64,000 bases of DNA from Rheinheimera soli (GCF_021290985.1 NZ_JAJOYU010000002.1:186001-250000), one strand, 5' to 3'; counted from the first letter of the stretch, positions 16,552 to 27,855 are shown. Notes: generated by a model not told the origin, from the sequence alone. Made by a program: numbers and translations.

Positions 16552-18465
16552 TTATTCGTCAGCAGCAGCTTCAGGTAAAGAACGGGTAATTTCAGCCTTG
16601 GCTTTTAATGCAGCCAGCAATGCACCAAAACTACTTTGTGCCTTTTGATCAGCAAACTGTTGTAACTGGTCAACCGGAGGCTTGTCTGTCACTTCAGTAT
16701 CAGTCACCTTAGTCACAGCGACTAAAGCAGCATCACCACTCGCCAGATTTAACATAGCCACAGTAGCAGGTTGCTCTGCCGCAGGTTTAGCCAGCTCAAA
16801 AGCTTTGGTACGGATGTCTGAATCGATATCACCACCAAAACGAGTGACAGCAGCTTTAGTTTCCAGAGTTAACTCTGCTGCTGCAGCTACGTCAGACAAA
16901 GACTTGCCTGCCTGAACTTCAGCCAGTAAAGCTTCAGCTTTCGCTTTGGCTAACTCAGAGCTTTTCGTTGCTACAACAGCAGCTTGTACCTGGTCTTTCA
17001 CTTCTTCAAGTTTCTTCGTGGTTTCTGGTTGATGTGCATTCACCCGCACTACCACCACATGTTGTGGTGCAACTTCAATCACGTCACTGTTTACACCAGC
17101 ACTGATAAAGTCATCTGAAAACAAGGTTTCCAGTACTTTAGGTGCAGTTAATTCAGCAGGGGCAGTCGAACGGCTAAAGGCTGGCACTGAAACGACTTTA
17201 GTCCCAACAGCTTCAGCAGCTTCTTGCAGGCTATCCGCGATTTCGAAGCTCTTTTCACCTAACAGCTGTTGCAGATCAATAAACTTCTCAGCAGCTTTAT
17301 CATCTTTGACCGTGGTCAGAATTTGATCTTTCACATCAGCAAAAGCTTTCACTGAACCAGGCTGCACTTCGGTTAACTGAATAATATGGTAACCAAATTC
17401 AGTTTTTACCACAGGGCTGATATCACCAGCTTTGGCCAGAGCATAGGCTGCCTTTTCAAATTCAGCATCCATCACACCTTTTTCGATAAAATCTAAGTCA
17501 CCACCTTTTTCAGCTGAAAAAGTATCAGCAGATTCCTTTTTTGCCAGTTCAGCAAAATCAGCACCTTGCTGTAATTGCGCTGCTAAAGCTTCAGCTTTGG
17601 CTTCAATTTCAGCATTGTCTTCTGCGGATTCTAGCAGGATATGCGAAACCCGACGACGTTCTTCAGTCTGATAACGAGCCTGGTTGGCTTCGTAGTAGGC
17701 TTGCAAATCAGCATCTGTCACTTCAACTGTCGCAGCTATATCTGCAGCTGTTAACTGCACATAGTCCACAGACACTGTTTCTGGTGACACAAACTGGTTG
17801 GTATTGCTTTGATAGTAGTCCTGCAGCAATTGATCATTGATTTCAACGGCAGCGGCAAAATCAGCAGCTTTTAATACAGCGTACTGAATATCGCGGCTTT
17901 GCATTTGTAACTTAGACAACAATTGCATTTCTGATATGGTCGCAAACTCTGAACCTGCTAAACCAACAACCAGTTGATTGGCCGACATTTGTGCACGTAA
18001 ATAATCACGGAACTGATTTGGCTCATAGCCATTCTGACGCAGCAGGGCTATATAACGGTCATTATTAAATACACCGTCCACCTGAAATTCAGGCATGCTG
18101 CGAATAGTGTCACGTAACACATCGTCACTGACCATTAAATCCAGCTCTGTGACTAATTGACGTTGTAATTGTTCATCAATCAGCTTCTCCAGCACTGAAT
18201 TGCGGAAATTGCTCATATAATTGCTGTCAGCTGACAGCATGCCAAACATTTCACCAAACTGCTGCTGCATTCTGGCTCTTTCGTTCTGGTACGCAGTATC
18301 AAACTGAACTTTGGTAATTTCATCACCGTTGACGGTGGCAACAGGCACTTCGCTGCTGTTGCCAAGATAACTGCCAACCCCGGCTAAAGCAAAAGTCAGG
18401 ATCACAAAGCCAAGAATGACCTTGGCGATCATACCCTGCGAACCTTCTCTGATCTTTTCTAACAT
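16552..18465 (-). CDS. ppiD: PpiD, periplasmic folding chaperone
   Basis: Inner-membrane-anchored chaperone with a parvulin-like domain, 637 residues (E. coli about 623). One N-terminal membrane helix (MIAKVILGFVILTFALAGVG) is followed by a SurA-like chaperone region and a parvulin domain (RRVSHILLESAED to FGYHIIQLTEV, about 270-370). The start is MLEKIREGSQG by homology; the longer open frame adds 25 unlikely residues. It helps newly exported outer-membrane proteins at the SecYEG exit. Its place after hupB is the conserved gammaproteobacterial order. Confidence 0.93.
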   Translation of the reverse strand: MLEKIREGSQGMIAKVILGFVILTFALAGVGSYLGNSSEVPVATVNGDEITKVQFDTAYQNERARMQQQFGEMFGMLSADSNYMSNFRNSVLEKLIDEQLQRQLVTELDLMVSDDVLRDTIRSMPEFQVDGVFNNDRYIALLRQNGYEPNQFRDYLRAQMSANQLVVGLAGSEFATISEMQLLSKLQMQSRDIQYAVLKAADFAAAVEINDQLLQDYYQSNTNQFVSPETVSVDYVQLTAADIAATVEVTDADLQAYYEANQARYQTEERRRVSHILLESAEDNAEIEAKAEALAAQLQQGADFAELAKKESADTFSAEKGGDLDFIEKGVMDAEFEKAAYALAKAGDISPVVKTEFGYHIIQLTEVQPGSVKAFADVKDQILTTVKDDKAAEKFIDLQQLLGEKSFEIADSLQEAAEAVGTKVVSVPAFSRSTAPAELTAPKVLETLFSDDFISAGVNSDVIEVAPQHVVVVRVNAHQPETTKKLEEVKDQVQAAVVATKSSELAKAKAEALLAEVQAGKSLSDVAAAAELTLETKAAVTRFGGDIDSDIRTKAFELAKPAAEQPATVAMLNLASGDAALVAVTKVTDTEVTDKPPVDQLQQFADQKAQSSFGALLAALKAKAEITRSLPEAAADE

Positions 18466-18655
18466 TGTATCTACGTCTCTTTTGGCAACTTTTGGTTGTC
18501 TTAAAAAAAAAGCGCATCTTAACAGATACGCCTTTTTCATAAAAGCTGTGGCAGCGTCAGGCTTAATGCGTTTTGCTTTTCTCCGCGAAAATCAATAATG
18601 ACTTAGGCAGAACCATCAGCTTCATAGGCTTGACTCTAACAGCCAAGCGTTCAGC

Positions 18656-18928
18656 TTAGTTTACGCTGTCTTTCAGCGCTTTACCTGGCTTGAACGAAGG
18701 AATTTTCGCAGAAGCGATTTGGATAGTTTCACCAGTTTGTGGATTACGGCCTGAACGTGCAGCGCGCTCGCGAACTGCAAATGTACCAAAACCAACTAAG
18801 GCTACTGAATCGCCTTCCTTAAGAGCCTCAGTAACAGCGTCGATGAACGCGTCCAGAGAACGACCAGCTGCCGCTTTAGAAATATCTGCACCAGCAGCGA
18901 TTTTGTCGATAAGTTGAGACTTGTTCAC
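18656..18928 (-). CDS. hupB: DNA-binding protein HU-beta
   Basis: Histone-like nucleoid protein of 90 residues, the exact family length. The start is a GTG (product [18 protein letters not shown]) with AGGGG eight bases upstream. An in-frame ATG 12 codons earlier would add a tail foreign to HU. The DNA-binding arm shows [14 protein letters not shown], and the C-terminus reads [14 protein letters not shown]. Confidence 0.96.
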   Translation of the reverse strand: MNKSQLIDKIAAGADISKAAAGRSLDAFIDAVTEALKEGDSVALVGFGTFAVRERAARSGRNPQTGETIQIASAKIPSFKPGKALKDSVN

Positions 18929-19137
18929 AATATCATCCCCTTCAATTGTTATTATTTTCAACAACTACAGTAAATTTGCTTTGTCGTAGTTGCGTGTTTG
19001 TTATATCAAGCCTTATGTGGGCTTGCAAGCACAAAACGACGCACTACAAAAATTTCTGTTAGGCCACAACCCTTGCTGCGCAAGGGCTGCGTCGAAACTG
19101 CCCATAACTTAACACAGCCAGAGCAATTGAAAAGCCC

Positions 19138-21534
19138 CTAAGCCGGATTTTTTTGGATTTTTTTGCTTTTTGCTGGAATTTTTTCCACTTCAAGCACCGA
19201 CATCCCTGTTGGCGGCTCTTGCAGAGCTAATTCCAACACTTCGTCAATCCATTTTACTGCACGAATTTCAATGTCACCTTTGACGTTATCCGGGATATCT
19301 TTTAAGTCCCGAACGTTATCATGAGGGATTAAAACCCGTTTGATACCACCACGGTGTGCAGCTAACAGCTTCTCTTTTAAGCCACCTATAGGCAGAACTT
19401 CACCCCGTAAGGTGATTTCACCTGTCATCGCCACATCAGCACGAACCGGATTACCCGTTAAGCTGGAGACCAAAGCCGTCACCATAGCAATACCAGCACT
19501 TGGACCATCTTTAGGTGTGGCGCCTTCTGGCACGTGCACGTGAATATCACGCTTTTCGTAGAAATCTTCGTTAATACGCAGCTTCTCAGCACGGCTTCGA
19601 ACCACTGTCATCGCAGCCTGAATCGACTCTTTCATCACATCGCCCAAAGAGCCTGTGTACGTCAGTTTGCCTTTACCTACCACAGCGGCCGCTTCAATCG
19701 TCAGTAAATCGCCACCGACAGAAGTCCAGGCTAAGCCTGTGACCTGACCAATACGGTTGCTGTCTTCGGCTTTGCCGTAGTCATGACGTTGTACACCTAA
19801 GAAATCTTCCAGATTGTCCTGATTAATCACAACTTTCTTCAGATCTTTGCCCAGCAGAATATTTTTCACTGCTTTGCGGCATAACTTGGAGATTTCACGC
19901 TCTAAGTTACGCACACCAGCTTCACGGGTGTAATAACGGATAATGCCGACTATAGCGCTGTCTTCAATCTCAATTTCGTGAGGTTTTAAGCCATTGCGTT
20001 CAATCTGCTTGTTGATCAGATGCTGCTTGGAAATATTCAGCTTCTCATCTTCGGTGTAGCCCGCTAAACGAATCACTTCCATCCGGTCCAGTAAGGCTGC
20101 CGGAATATTTAAGCTGTTCGATGTGGCGAAGAACATCACGTCGGATAAGTCGTAGTCCACTTCCAGATAGTGATCACTGAAGGAGGTGTTTTGCTCAGGA
20201 TCTAATACCTCAAGCAAAGCAGCAGCCGGATCACCGCGGAAATCTGATGCCATTTTGTCAATTTCATCCAGCAGGAACAGTGGGTTACGCACCCCAACTT
20301 TGGCCATTTTCTGAATGATTTTGCCAGGCATAGAGCCTATGTAAGTGCGTCTGTGACCGCGAATTTCCGCTTCGTCACGCACACCACCTAAGGCCATACG
20401 TACATATTTACGGCCTGTTGCTTTGGCAACAGACATACCCAGTGAAGTTTTACCTACACCTGGAGGTCCGACTAAACATAAAATCGGGCCTTTTAATTTG
20501 TTGACGCGCTGCTGCACAGCCAGATATTCCAGAATGCGTTCTTTGACTTTATCCAGACCATAGTGGTCCGAGTCCAGAATACGTTCTGCGCCAGCCAGGT
20601 CTTTTTTCACCTTACTGCGTTTTTTCCAGGGCACATTGGTCAGCCAATCGATATAGCTGCGCACCACTGTGGCTTCAGCCGACATAGGTGACATCATTTT
20701 TAACTTTTGCAGTTCAGCCGTCGCTTTAGTGCGGGCTTCTTCCGGCATTTGAGCCTGTTCGATTTTTTTCGACAGAGTTTCAAATTCATCCGGAGTATCT
20801 TCCAGTTCACCCAGTTCACGCTGAATAGCTTTCATTTGCTCATTCAGGTAATACTCGCGCTGGCTTTTCTCCATCTGCTTTTTGACACGGCTGCGAATGC
20901 GACGTTCTACCTGCAGAATGTCGATTTCACTTTCCATCATTGCCATCAGGAACTCTAAACGTTCCGTCACATCAATGATTTCTAATACCTTCTGCTTGTC
21001 GTCGACTTTTAATGGCATATGAGCAGCCATAGTATCAGCCAGACGTGCAGCGTCATCTATGCCAGAAAGCGCCGTCAGCACCTCAGGTGGGATTTTTTTG
21101 TTCAGTTTGATATAACCTTCAAACTGATTCACTGCAGAGCGCAGAATCACTTCCTGCTCGCGGCTGTCCATTTCCGGTGTCGGAATTAAATCAACATAAG
21201 CGGCGAATGTATCTTCGGTGTCGGTAAATTCGACCAGTTGAGCACGCTTGCCCCCTTCCACCAGCACTTTGACCGTGCCATCAGGAAGCTTGAGCAATTG
21301 CAAAATAGTGGCGACAGTACCCACCTGATACAGATCAGTATCTTTAGGGTCGTCCAGCGTGGCGTCTTTTTGCGCAACTAAAAAGATTTGTTTCTCTTTT
21401 TCCATCGCGGCATCCAGGCATTTGATGGATTTAGCCCGGCCAACGAACAGCGGGATCACCATATGCGGATAAACGACCACGTCTCTTAATGCCAATACAG
21501 GCATATGCAAACGTTCAGTCTTTGCTACTGTCAT
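19138..21534 (-). CDS. lon: ATP-dependent protease Lon
   Basis: The 798-residue cytoplasmic serine protease degrades misfolded and regulatory proteins. The N-terminal LON domain ([19 protein letters not shown]), a coiled-coil middle, an AAA+ module with Walker [10 protein letters not shown] and the C-terminal protease domain are all present. The Ser-Lys dyad is in [11 protein letters not shown] and [14 protein letters not shown] sigma-32-like promoter lies 46-74 bases upstream of the start, in keeping with heat-shock control. Confidence 0.97.
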   Translation of the reverse strand: MTVAKTERLHMPVLALRDVVVYPHMVIPLFVGRAKSIKCLDAAMEKEKQIFLVAQKDATLDDPKDTDLYQVGTVATILQLLKLPDGTVKVLVEGGKRAQLVEFTDTEDTFAAYVDLIPTPEMDSREQEVILRSAVNQFEGYIKLNKKIPPEVLTALSGIDDAARLADTMAAHMPLKVDDKQKVLEIIDVTERLEFLMAMMESEIDILQVERRIRSRVKKQMEKSQREYYLNEQMKAIQRELGELEDTPDEFETLSKKIEQAQMPEEARTKATAELQKLKMMSPMSAEATVVRSYIDWLTNVPWKKRSKVKKDLAGAERILDSDHYGLDKVKERILEYLAVQQRVNKLKGPILCLVGPPGVGKTSLGMSVAKATGRKYVRMALGGVRDEAEIRGHRRTYIGSMPGKIIQKMAKVGVRNPLFLLDEIDKMASDFRGDPAAALLEVLDPEQNTSFSDHYLEVDYDLSDVMFFATSNSLNIPAALLDRMEVIRLAGYTEDEKLNISKQHLINKQIERNGLKPHEIEIEDSAIVGIIRYYTREAGVRNLEREISKLCRKAVKNILLGKDLKKVVINQDNLEDFLGVQRHDYGKAEDSNRIGQVTGLAWTSVGGDLLTIEAAAVVGKGKLTYTGSLGDVMKESIQAAMTVVRSRAEKLRINEDFYEKRDIHVHVPEGATPKDGPSAGIAMVTALVSSLTGNPVRADVAMTGEITLRGEVLPIGGLKEKLLAAHRGGIKRVLIPHDNVRDLKDIPDNVKGDIEIRAVKWIDEVLELALQEPPTGMSVLEVEKIPAKSKKIQKNPA

Positions 21535-21579
21535 GAAATCTCTCTCGAATTATTTACTGCAGGTGACATGATTCAACAG

Positions 21580-21608
21580 TATATGGGGGCTGTTTATGTC
21601 ACTTCAAT
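21580..21608 (-). promoter_or_regulatory. Sigma-32 heat-shock promoter of lon
   Basis: On the minus strand TTGAA is separated by 14 bases from CCCCATATA, a close match to the sigma-32 consensus CTTGAA-N13-17-CCCCATNT. It lies 46-74 bases before the lon ATG. Confidence 0.78.
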
Positions 21609-21640
21609 GAGTTAGCAAAAAATTTGGACTTCTAAAATGG

Positions 21641-21678
21641 GGTCAGATCACATTCATGTTGCATGATGTGATCTGACC
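21641..21678 (-). terminator. Long hairpin after clpX
   Basis: GGTCAGATCACAT and ATGTGATCTGACC form a 13-base-pair stem that is extended by CATG-CAA-CATG inside. It starts eight bases after the clpX stop. The T run is good only on the plus strand (CTTTTTAC); on the minus strand CCCATTTT follows. It probably ends clpX transcription ahead of the lon promoter. Confidence 0.6.
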
Positions 21679-21685
21679 TTTTTAC

Positions 21686-22960
21686 TTACTGGGAAGCAGC
21701 AGCTTCTACAGTCTCATAGATCAATATGGGTTGAGACTCGCCGCGGATCACTGTCTCGTCAATAACAACTTTGCTGACATGCTCCATAGACGGTAAATCA
21801 TACATGGTATCCAGCAAGACATTTTCGACTATAGAGCGCAAGCCACGGGCACCGGTTTTACGTTCCATGGCTTTTTGCGCTATGGCTTTAAGCGCATCTT
21901 CACGGAACTCCAGCTCCACATTTTCCATCTGGAATAAGGCGCCAAACTGTTTTACCAGAGCGTTTTTCGGCTCACTTAAGATTTGCATCAATGCAGCTAA
22001 ATCCAGCTCAGTTAAAGTCGCAACCACAGGCAGACGACCAATAAACTCTGGAATTAAACCGTATTTGACTAAATCTTCAGGTTCCACATCTTTAAAACTT
22101 TCGGTCAAAGTACGGCTTTGTGAGGTTGCACGCACTTCAGCAGCAAAACCTATGCCTGAACCTTTAGCACAACGTTGTTCAATGACTTTATCCAAACCAG
22201 CAAAAGCGCCACCACAGATAAACAGAATTTTCGAGGTATCAACCTGTAAAAACTCTTGCTGTGGATGCTTACGGCCACCCTGAGGAGGAACTGAGGCTAC
22301 AGTGCCTTCAATCAGTTTCAGCAATGCCTGCTGCACGCCTTCACCTGAAACGTCACGGGTAATAGATGGATTGTCTGATTTACGCGAAATTTTGTCGATT
22401 TCATCGATATAAACAATGCCACGCTGGGCTTTTTCTACATCGTAATCACATTTTTGCAGTAACTTCTGGATGATGTTTTCAACGTCTTCACCGACATAAC
22501 CTGCTTCAGTTAAAGTGGTGGCATCGGCCATGGTAAATGGCACATCCAGTAAACGGGCTAAGGTTTCGGCCAATAAAGTTTTACCGCTACCTGTAGGGCC
22601 AATCAGCAGTATGTTACTTTTGCTCAGCTCAACGTCCTGTTTATGCTGCATGCTGCGTAAACGTTTGTAGTGGTTGTAGACCGCCACCGCCAGAACTTTT
22701 TTCGCATGCTCCTGACCTATGACATAGTCATCCAGGTGGGCACGGATCTCTTTTGGCACCGGCAATTTATTGCTGTCGCGTTTTGGCGAAATATCTTTAA
22801 TTTCTTCGCGAATAATATCGTTGCACAAGTCGACACATTCATCACAGATATACACCTGTGGGCCTGCAATCAGTTTGCGCACTTCATGTTGTGATTTGCC
22901 GCAAAAAGAGCAATACAACAACTTGCTGCTTTTCTCGCCATCAGAGCGATGATCAGACAT
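21686..22960 (-). CDS. clpX: ClpX, ATPase subunit of ClpXP
   Basis: Unfoldase of 424 residues that feeds substrates to ClpP. The N-terminal C4 zinc-binding domain shows CSFCGK and [10 protein letters not shown]. Walker A is [15 protein letters not shown], Walker B is [11 protein letters not shown], and the substrate-gripping pore loop GYVGED is present. It lies downstream of clpP in the conserved tig-clpP-clpX-lon order. Confidence 0.97.
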   Translation of the reverse strand: MSDHRSDGEKSSKLLYCSFCGKSQHEVRKLIAGPQVYICDECVDLCNDIIREEIKDISPKRDSNKLPVPKEIRAHLDDYVIGQEHAKKVLAVAVYNHYKRLRSMQHKQDVELSKSNILLIGPTGSGKTLLAETLARLLDVPFTMADATTLTEAGYVGEDVENIIQKLLQKCDYDVEKAQRGIVYIDEIDKISRKSDNPSITRDVSGEGVQQALLKLIEGTVASVPPQGGRKHPQQEFLQVDTSKILFICGGAFAGLDKVIEQRCAKGSGIGFAAEVRATSQSRTLTESFKDVEPEDLVKYGLIPEFIGRLPVVATLTELDLAALMQILSEPKNALVKQFGALFQMENVELEFREDALKAIAQKAMERKTGARGLRSIVENVLLDTMYDLPSMEHVSKVVIDETVIRGESQPILIYETVEAAASQ

Positions 22961-23025
22961 GTAACTTCCTCTTCCACTACATAGAGATGGCCGGCTTCGC
23001 GCCCTTTTCCACCCCTGAATTAAAC

Positions 23026-23649
23026 TTACTTCGCATCCCTTTGAGTTAATATGGCATCGATTAGGCCATATTCCAAGGCTTGCTGTGCACTTAAGAAGTT
23101 ATCACGCTCTGTATCTTTACAAACCTGCTCATACGTTTTGTCACAATGCTCAGCCATCAAGCGGTTTAATTTCTCTTTGATAGACAGAATTTCGCGGGCA
23201 TGAATTTCAAAATCTGTGGCCTGGCCCTGGAAACCACCTAATGGCTGGTGGATCATCACACGGGCGTTGGGTAAGCAGTAACGCTTGCCTTTGGTACCGC
23301 CAGATAATAAGAAAGCGCCCATGCTGCAAGCCTGACCGACGCAGACTGTGGCGATATTTGGCTTGATGTACTTCATGGTGTCGTAAATAGACATACCCGC
23401 AGTGACAGAACCACCCGGTGAGTTGATATAGATATAAATATCTTTTTCCGGGTTCTCTGATTCTAAGAATAACAGCTGAGCGACAATCAGATTGGCCATA
23501 TGGTCTTCGACCTGGCCAGTTAAAAAAATCACCCGTTCTTTTAATAAACGTGAGTAAATATCAAAAGAGCGCTCACCCTTAGCAGTTTGTTCGATAACGA
23601 TAGGAACTAAGGCATTCACTAACTCATTCATTCTTGGCTCAAATGCCAT
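23026..23649 (-). CDS. clpP: ClpP, proteolytic subunit of ClpXP/ClpAP
   Basis: Self-compartmentalising serine peptidase of 207 residues. Catalytic residues are visible as Ser109 ([11 protein letters not shown]), His134 ([12 protein letters not shown]) and Asp183 (TERDNFLSA). The short N-terminal segment before about residue 14 is expected to be processed. It is 65 bases upstream of clpX. Confidence 0.97.
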   Translation of the reverse strand: MAFEPRMNELVNALVPIVIEQTAKGERSFDIYSRLLKERVIFLTGQVEDHMANLIVAQLLFLESENPEKDIYIYINSPGGSVTAGMSIYDTMKYIKPNIATVCVGQACSMGAFLLSGGTKGKRYCLPNARVMIHQPLGGFQGQATDFEIHAREILSIKEKLNRLMAEHCDKTYEQVCKDTERDNFLSAQQALEYGLIDAILTQRDAK

Positions 23650-23760
23650 AATGCGACTTCCTTCATTGAAAAGAGGGCTGTGTTATAGAGCCTGCGTCAT
23701 TGATGTTGCAGCGCGCTGTCCACAATGCAGCAGCTTCAAGTACGACGGCTATAAATGAAA

Positions 23761-23788
23761 ATGGCCCGAACTATGATGTTCGAGCCAT
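23761..23788 (-). terminator. Terminator of tig
   Basis: On the minus strand ATGGCTCGAAC and GTTCGGGCCAT form an 11-base-pair stem (one G-T pair) around ATCATA, followed by TTTCATTT. It lies 30 bases past the tig stop. Confidence 0.8.
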
Positions 23789-23818
23789 TAAAACTGCCTG
23801 ACAAACAGATGTCAAATC

Positions 23819-25129
23819 TTAGTTTGCAGCTTGTGGATTCATGATCTCATCAAACTTGGCTTTTTCTTCTGTTACTTTCGCTTTAGTCAGAACCAGGTCA
23901 ATGGCCTGCTCTTCTAAAGCAACATTACGCATGCCTTGTAACAATTCTTTGTTGCTGTTGTAGTACTGGATCACTTCTTGTGGATCTTCATACGCAGAAG
24001 CCACAGTTTCAATCAGAGACTGAACACGGGCATCTTCAACTTGCAGGCTGTTTGTTTTGATCACTTCGCCTAATAACAGACCTACTTTCACGCGGTCTTT
24101 GGCTTGTTCAGTGAACAGAGCAGCTGGCAGTTCTGGTAATTGTTTTGGATCCAGGTTATTGCCAAAACGCTGTAACGCCTGACGACGTAATACATCGATT
24201 TCGCTGTCGATCAGAGCTTGTGGCACTTCAACTTCGTGAGTCGCTAACAAACCTTTGATCACCTGATCTTTTACACGGGCTTTGATGCTGTTGTTCAGCT
24301 CGCGCTCCATGTTCTTTTTCACTTCAACTTTTAATGCATCAACAGTCGCTTCAGCTAAACCGAACAGTTTAGCGAACTCATCGTTTACTTCTGGTAATTG
24401 TTGAGCTTCAACTGCTTTTACAGTCACAGCAAAGCTAGCTGCTTTGCCTTTTAAGTTTTCAGCATGGTATTCAGCAGGGAAAGTCACTTCTACAGTCACT
24501 TCTTCACCGGCTTTTTTGCCGATGATGCCGTCTTCAAAACCTGGGATCATACGACCCTGGCCTAATTCTAACGTGAAGTCAGAAGCTTTGCCGCCTTCAA
24601 ACTCTTCACCATCGATAGAACCAACGAAGTCGATGATCACGCGATCACCTGAAGCTGCTGCAGCTTCAGTTTTTGCCCATGTTGCATGTTGCTTACGCAA
24701 AGTGCCTAACATAGTTTCTAAGTCATCAGCAGTGATTTCAACCACTGGCTTAGTCACTTCAATTTTCTCCAGAGCGTTCAATTGAACTTCCGGATACACT
24801 TCGAAGGTGGCTGCGAATTCTAAATCTTTGCCTTCAGCCAGTTGGCCAGGAGCAAAAGTCGGAGCGCCAGCAGGTGTTAATTTGTTCGCAATGATCGCCT
24901 GATAAAAATGGTTTTGCATTTGACGTGAAGCCACGTCTTGTAAAACAGACAGACCAAACATTTTTTTGATCATTGCAACAGGCGCTTTACCTGGACGGAA
25001 ACCGTCAACACGGCGATTTTTCGCGATGTTTCTTAATTCTTTGTCAACTTCAGTGCTGATAGCAGCAGCTGGTACAGTAATGGTCAAACGGCGTTCTAAA
25101 CCCTGTGTGGTTTCAACAGAAACTTGCAT
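23819..25129 (-). CDS. tig: Trigger factor
   Basis: Ribosome-bound chaperone with peptidyl-prolyl isomerase activity, 436 residues. The ribosome-docking signature is seen as GFRPGKAP (about 44-51). The FKBP-type domain spans about 155-245 ([20 protein letters not shown] and [13 protein letters not shown]), followed by the helical C-terminal chaperone arms. First gene of tig-clpPX. Confidence 0.97.
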   Translation of the reverse strand: MQVSVETTQGLERRLTITVPAAAISTEVDKELRNIAKNRRVDGFRPGKAPVAMIKKMFGLSVLQDVASRQMQNHFYQAIIANKLTPAGAPTFAPGQLAEGKDLEFAATFEVYPEVQLNALEKIEVTKPVVEITADDLETMLGTLRKQHATWAKTEAAAASGDRVIIDFVGSIDGEEFEGGKASDFTLELGQGRMIPGFEDGIIGKKAGEEVTVEVTFPAEYHAENLKGKAASFAVTVKAVEAQQLPEVNDEFAKLFGLAEATVDALKVEVKKNMERELNNSIKARVKDQVIKGLLATHEVEVPQALIDSEIDVLRRQALQRFGNNLDPKQLPELPAALFTEQAKDRVKVGLLLGEVIKTNSLQVEDARVQSLIETVASAYEDPQEVIQYYNSNKELLQGMRNVALEEQAIDLVLTKAKVTEEKAKFDEIMNPQAAN

Positions 25130-25461
25130 CTTGTTACCTCAAAATCAAATCGGGCGTCTCAATACGCCATCTTTTCGCTTGTCCGGGTTCTGTCTTTACG
25201 CACACAATCCAGACCTGTTATATAGGACGCGGCATTATAGCGAGGGTTTTTCGCTGAGTCGAGCTTTTGATAAAACATCAGATTTGACGCGGCTTAGAGG
25301 CCTAATTTCACATCATTTTCTTGTTCAGCGCCGAAGTTTTAACAAGAGAAAACAGCAAAGGGCAAGCATCGCTTTTCCAATGATTTTTAGCGTTTTACTC
25401 TCGCCTTAGCCCGCTATTTTGTGTAGCAATAGCACAGATAACAAAAACAACAGGACTTTTT
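25130..25461. other. Intergenic region between tig and the DUF969 gene
   Basis: The 332 bases separate divergently transcribed genes, so both promoters must lie here. No convincing ORF, RNA or repeat was found; an AT-rich patch follows about 25300. Confidence 0.5.
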
Positions 25462-26187
25462 ATGCCCGATTTCAGCCTTTGGCCTTTGCTTGGCATCGCC
25501 GTCGTGATGCTTGGTTTCTTATTAAAGTTTAACCCTGTGCTGGTGGTGACAGTGGCGGCTTTTGCCACTGGCATGGCCGTGAAGATGCCGATTTTGACCT
25601 GGCTGGAATCACTGGGCACAGCTTTTATAAAAACCCGTAACTTACCACTTATTTTGTTGTTACCTCTGGCTGTCATTGGTCTTTTGGAGCGCCACGGCCT
25701 GCGCGAAAAAGCTCAGGGTTGGATCCAAAACATCAAAGCGGCGACTACAGGGCGTTTGTTGTTGGTCTATCTGGCATTAAGGGAGAGTACAGCAGCTGCG
25801 GGCCTAACCAGTTTAGGTGGCCATCCACAAGTGGTGCGGCCCTTACTTTCCCCTATGGCTGAAGCGGCTTTTGAGAAAAAACATTTAACCTTGCCGGATA
25901 AAATCAAATTCAAAATCCGCGCTATGTCGGCCGCGACTGACAATATAGGGCTGTTTTTTGGTGAAGATATTTTTGTCGCTTTTGGCGCCATTATTTTAAT
26001 GCATACCTTTTTACGTGAATCCGGTATTGAAACCGACCCGCTGCAAATTGCGCTTTGGGGTATTCCAACAGCCATAGCTGCTTTTTTAATTCATGGTAGC
26101 CGTTTACTAAGATTTGACGCTTATCTGGCACGACAGCTTAAAAATGAACTGAAACAAGTACCTCAGCAGGAGCAGCGCCATGATTAG
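25462..26187 (+). CDS. DUF969 membrane protein, putative 5-oxoproline transporter subunit
   Basis: Hydrophobic protein of 241 residues with about six membrane segments, beginning MPDFSLWPLLGIAVVMLGFL behind AGGA. DUF969 and DUF979 proteins occur as a pair next to pyrrolidone-carboxylate peptidase in many bacteria and have been annotated as a 5-oxoproline transporter. The same trio occurs here in one direction. It overlaps the next gene by eight bases. Function comes from family context, not from a motif. Confidence 0.8.
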   Translation: MPDFSLWPLLGIAVVMLGFLLKFNPVLVVTVAAFATGMAVKMPILTWLESLGTAFIKTRNLPLILLLPLAVIGLLERHGLREKAQGWIQNIKAATTGRLLLVYLALRESTAAAGLTSLGGHPQVVRPLLSPMAEAAFEKKHLTLPDKIKFKIRAMSAATDNIGLFFGEDIFVAFGAIILMHTFLRESGIETDPLQIALWGIPTAIAAFLIHGSRLLRFDAYLARQLKNELKQVPQQEQRHD

Positions 26188-27118
26188 TATGACTCTGCTG
26201 TATTATGTTGCTGCTGTGCTGTTTTTCGCTGTGGCGTTTTTTAGTGCCAAAGATAAAAGATACAGCAGCGCTTTGTTCTGGTTCAGTTATGGCCTGATTT
26301 TCTTATTGGGTGATTTGATGCCGCCCGCTTTGGTCGGCGCTTTGGTCGTGCTGATGGCTTTAGTCGCAGGTTTTGGTGGTGTCAAAGGTGGAACCTATCA
26401 AACCTTGGCACTACAACAACGACTGGATTCGGTGAAACGCCTTGGCAACAAATTATTTGTCCCGGCTTTGATGATCCCACTTCTAACGGTATTTTCTGTA
26501 TTGGTTCTGGTGCATATTCAAGGCGATGGCTGGTCTTTACTGGACCAAAATAATGCCACTTTATCGGCTTTAGGTTTAGCGGCCTTTTTAGCCATATTAG
26601 CGGCTTTGTATCTGACGCGGGAAAAACCACAACAAGCCCTAAAAGAATCCTCACGTTTAATTGAAGCCATAGGCTGGGCCTTTTTATTACCTCAGTTACT
26701 GGCCACTTTAGGTCTGTTATTTAATCAGGCTGGCGTGGGTGAAACCGTATCGCAGTTGACGAGCTTGTATTTAAATTTAAATCATCCGCTGCTGGCTGTG
26801 GCTTGTTATGCCATTGGCATGGCCTTATTTACTATCATTATGGGCAACGCTTTTGCCGCATTTCCGGTGATCACTGCTGGTATAGGTATTCCGCTTTTAG
26901 TGATCCAGCACGGCGGTAACCCAGCCATAATGGCGGCTATCGGCATGTTTTGTGGCTATTGTGGCACTTTGCTCACCCCTATGGCGGCAAACTTTAATAT
27001 AGTGCCGGCCGCACTTCTGGAGCTGCCGGATAAAAATGCCGTGATTAAAGCCCAGGCCCCCACAGCAGTGCTGTTGCTTGGGGTCAATATTATCCTGATG
27101 TATGTCCTTATGTTCTAA
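26180..27118 (+). CDS. DUF979 membrane protein, putative 5-oxoproline transporter subunit
   Basis: Integral membrane protein of 312 residues with about ten hydrophobic segments, among them the C-terminal conserved stretch FCGYCGTLLTPMAANFN. Together with the DUF969 protein it is thought to move pyroglutamate across the inner membrane. It overlaps its partner by eight bases and precedes pcp by ten bases, which points to one transcript. Confidence 0.8.
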   Translation: MISMTLLYYVAAVLFFAVAFFSAKDKRYSSALFWFSYGLIFLLGDLMPPALVGALVVLMALVAGFGGVKGGTYQTLALQQRLDSVKRLGNKLFVPALMIPLLTVFSVLVLVHIQGDGWSLLDQNNATLSALGLAAFLAILAALYLTREKPQQALKESSRLIEAIGWAFLLPQLLATLGLLFNQAGVGETVSQLTSLYLNLNHPLLAVACYAIGMALFTIIMGNAFAAFPVITAGIGIPLLVIQHGGNPAIMAAIGMFCGYCGTLLTPMAANFNIVPAALLELPDKNAVIKAQAPTAVLLLGVNIILMYVLMF

Positions 27119-27128
27119 CGGAGCAACA

Positions 27129-27773
27129 ATGCAGACTATTTTACTGACCGGCTTTGAGCCTTTCGGCGGCGAACAAAGCAATCCGTCCTGGCAGGCTGCA
27201 CAGCAACTTGATGGTTATCAACTGGACGATGAAGTGCAGATTGTCAGCCGCCAACTCTCTTGTGTGTTTGAAAAGAGTCAGCATGAACTTGAAACGGCGA
27301 TAGAAGAATTCAACCCAGTACTGGTGTTGGCTCTGGGTCAGGCTGGTGGTCGTACTGAGCTTTGTTTTGAGAAAGTCGCTATTAATTTTATTGATGCCCG
27401 TATTGCTGATAATGCAGGCCAGCAACCGGTGGACAAGCCTGTGGTCAGTGATGGCCCAACTGCTTATTTCACCACTCTGCCAGTTAAAGCCATGGTCAAT
27501 AGCCTGAGACAACAAGGTATACCCGCAGCTGTGTCTTACACAGCAGGCACTTACGTCTGCAATACAGTGTTTTATGCGCTGATGCACCAGTTGAAAGATA
27601 AACCCAAAGTACCGGCTGGTTTTTTACATATTCCTTATGCACCGGAGCAAGCTATCGGCAAAGCTGTGGCTTCAATGCCTGTAGACATGGTGGTACAAGC
27701 ATTAAAAATCTGTTTGCCTGTGGCGCTTTTAACCACTGAAGATTTACAAATAGCGGCGGGCACGCTCGACTAA
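27129..27773 (+). CDS. pcp: Pyrrolidone-carboxylate peptidase
   Basis: Cytosolic cysteine peptidase (C15) of 214 residues that removes N-terminal pyroglutamate from peptides. The triad is visible as Glu81 ([11 protein letters not shown]), Cys144 ([12 protein letters not shown]) and His167 ([11 protein letters not shown]), matching the family positions. The start is [14 protein letters not shown] with GGAG upstream. Being with the DUF969/DUF979 pair suggests recovery and transport of 5-oxoproline. Confidence 0.95.
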   Translation: MQTILLTGFEPFGGEQSNPSWQAAQQLDGYQLDDEVQIVSRQLSCVFEKSQHELETAIEEFNPVLVLALGQAGGRTELCFEKVAINFIDARIADNAGQQPVDKPVVSDGPTAYFTTLPVKAMVNSLRQQGIPAAVSYTAGTYVCNTVFYALMHQLKDKPKVPAGFLHIPYAPEQAIGKAVASMPVDMVVQALKICLPVALLTTEDLQIAAGTLD

Positions 27774-27855
27774 ATTTCAGCCTAAAGCTTGCCATAAAAC
27801 GCTCGTATGGTTAAAATTGCGGCGCTTTTTCTACAAAGCCTTAGTCAAAAGCCTA

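Noticed and set aside
19070-19086. CCCTTGC-TGC-GCAAGGG hairpin after lon
   Set aside because: A seven-base-pair stem without a T run on the minus strand; too weak to call as a terminator.
21771-22283. Plus-strand 170-residue open frame inside clpX
   Set aside because: Antisense to the conserved ATPase core of clpX; composition reflects codon bias of the real gene.
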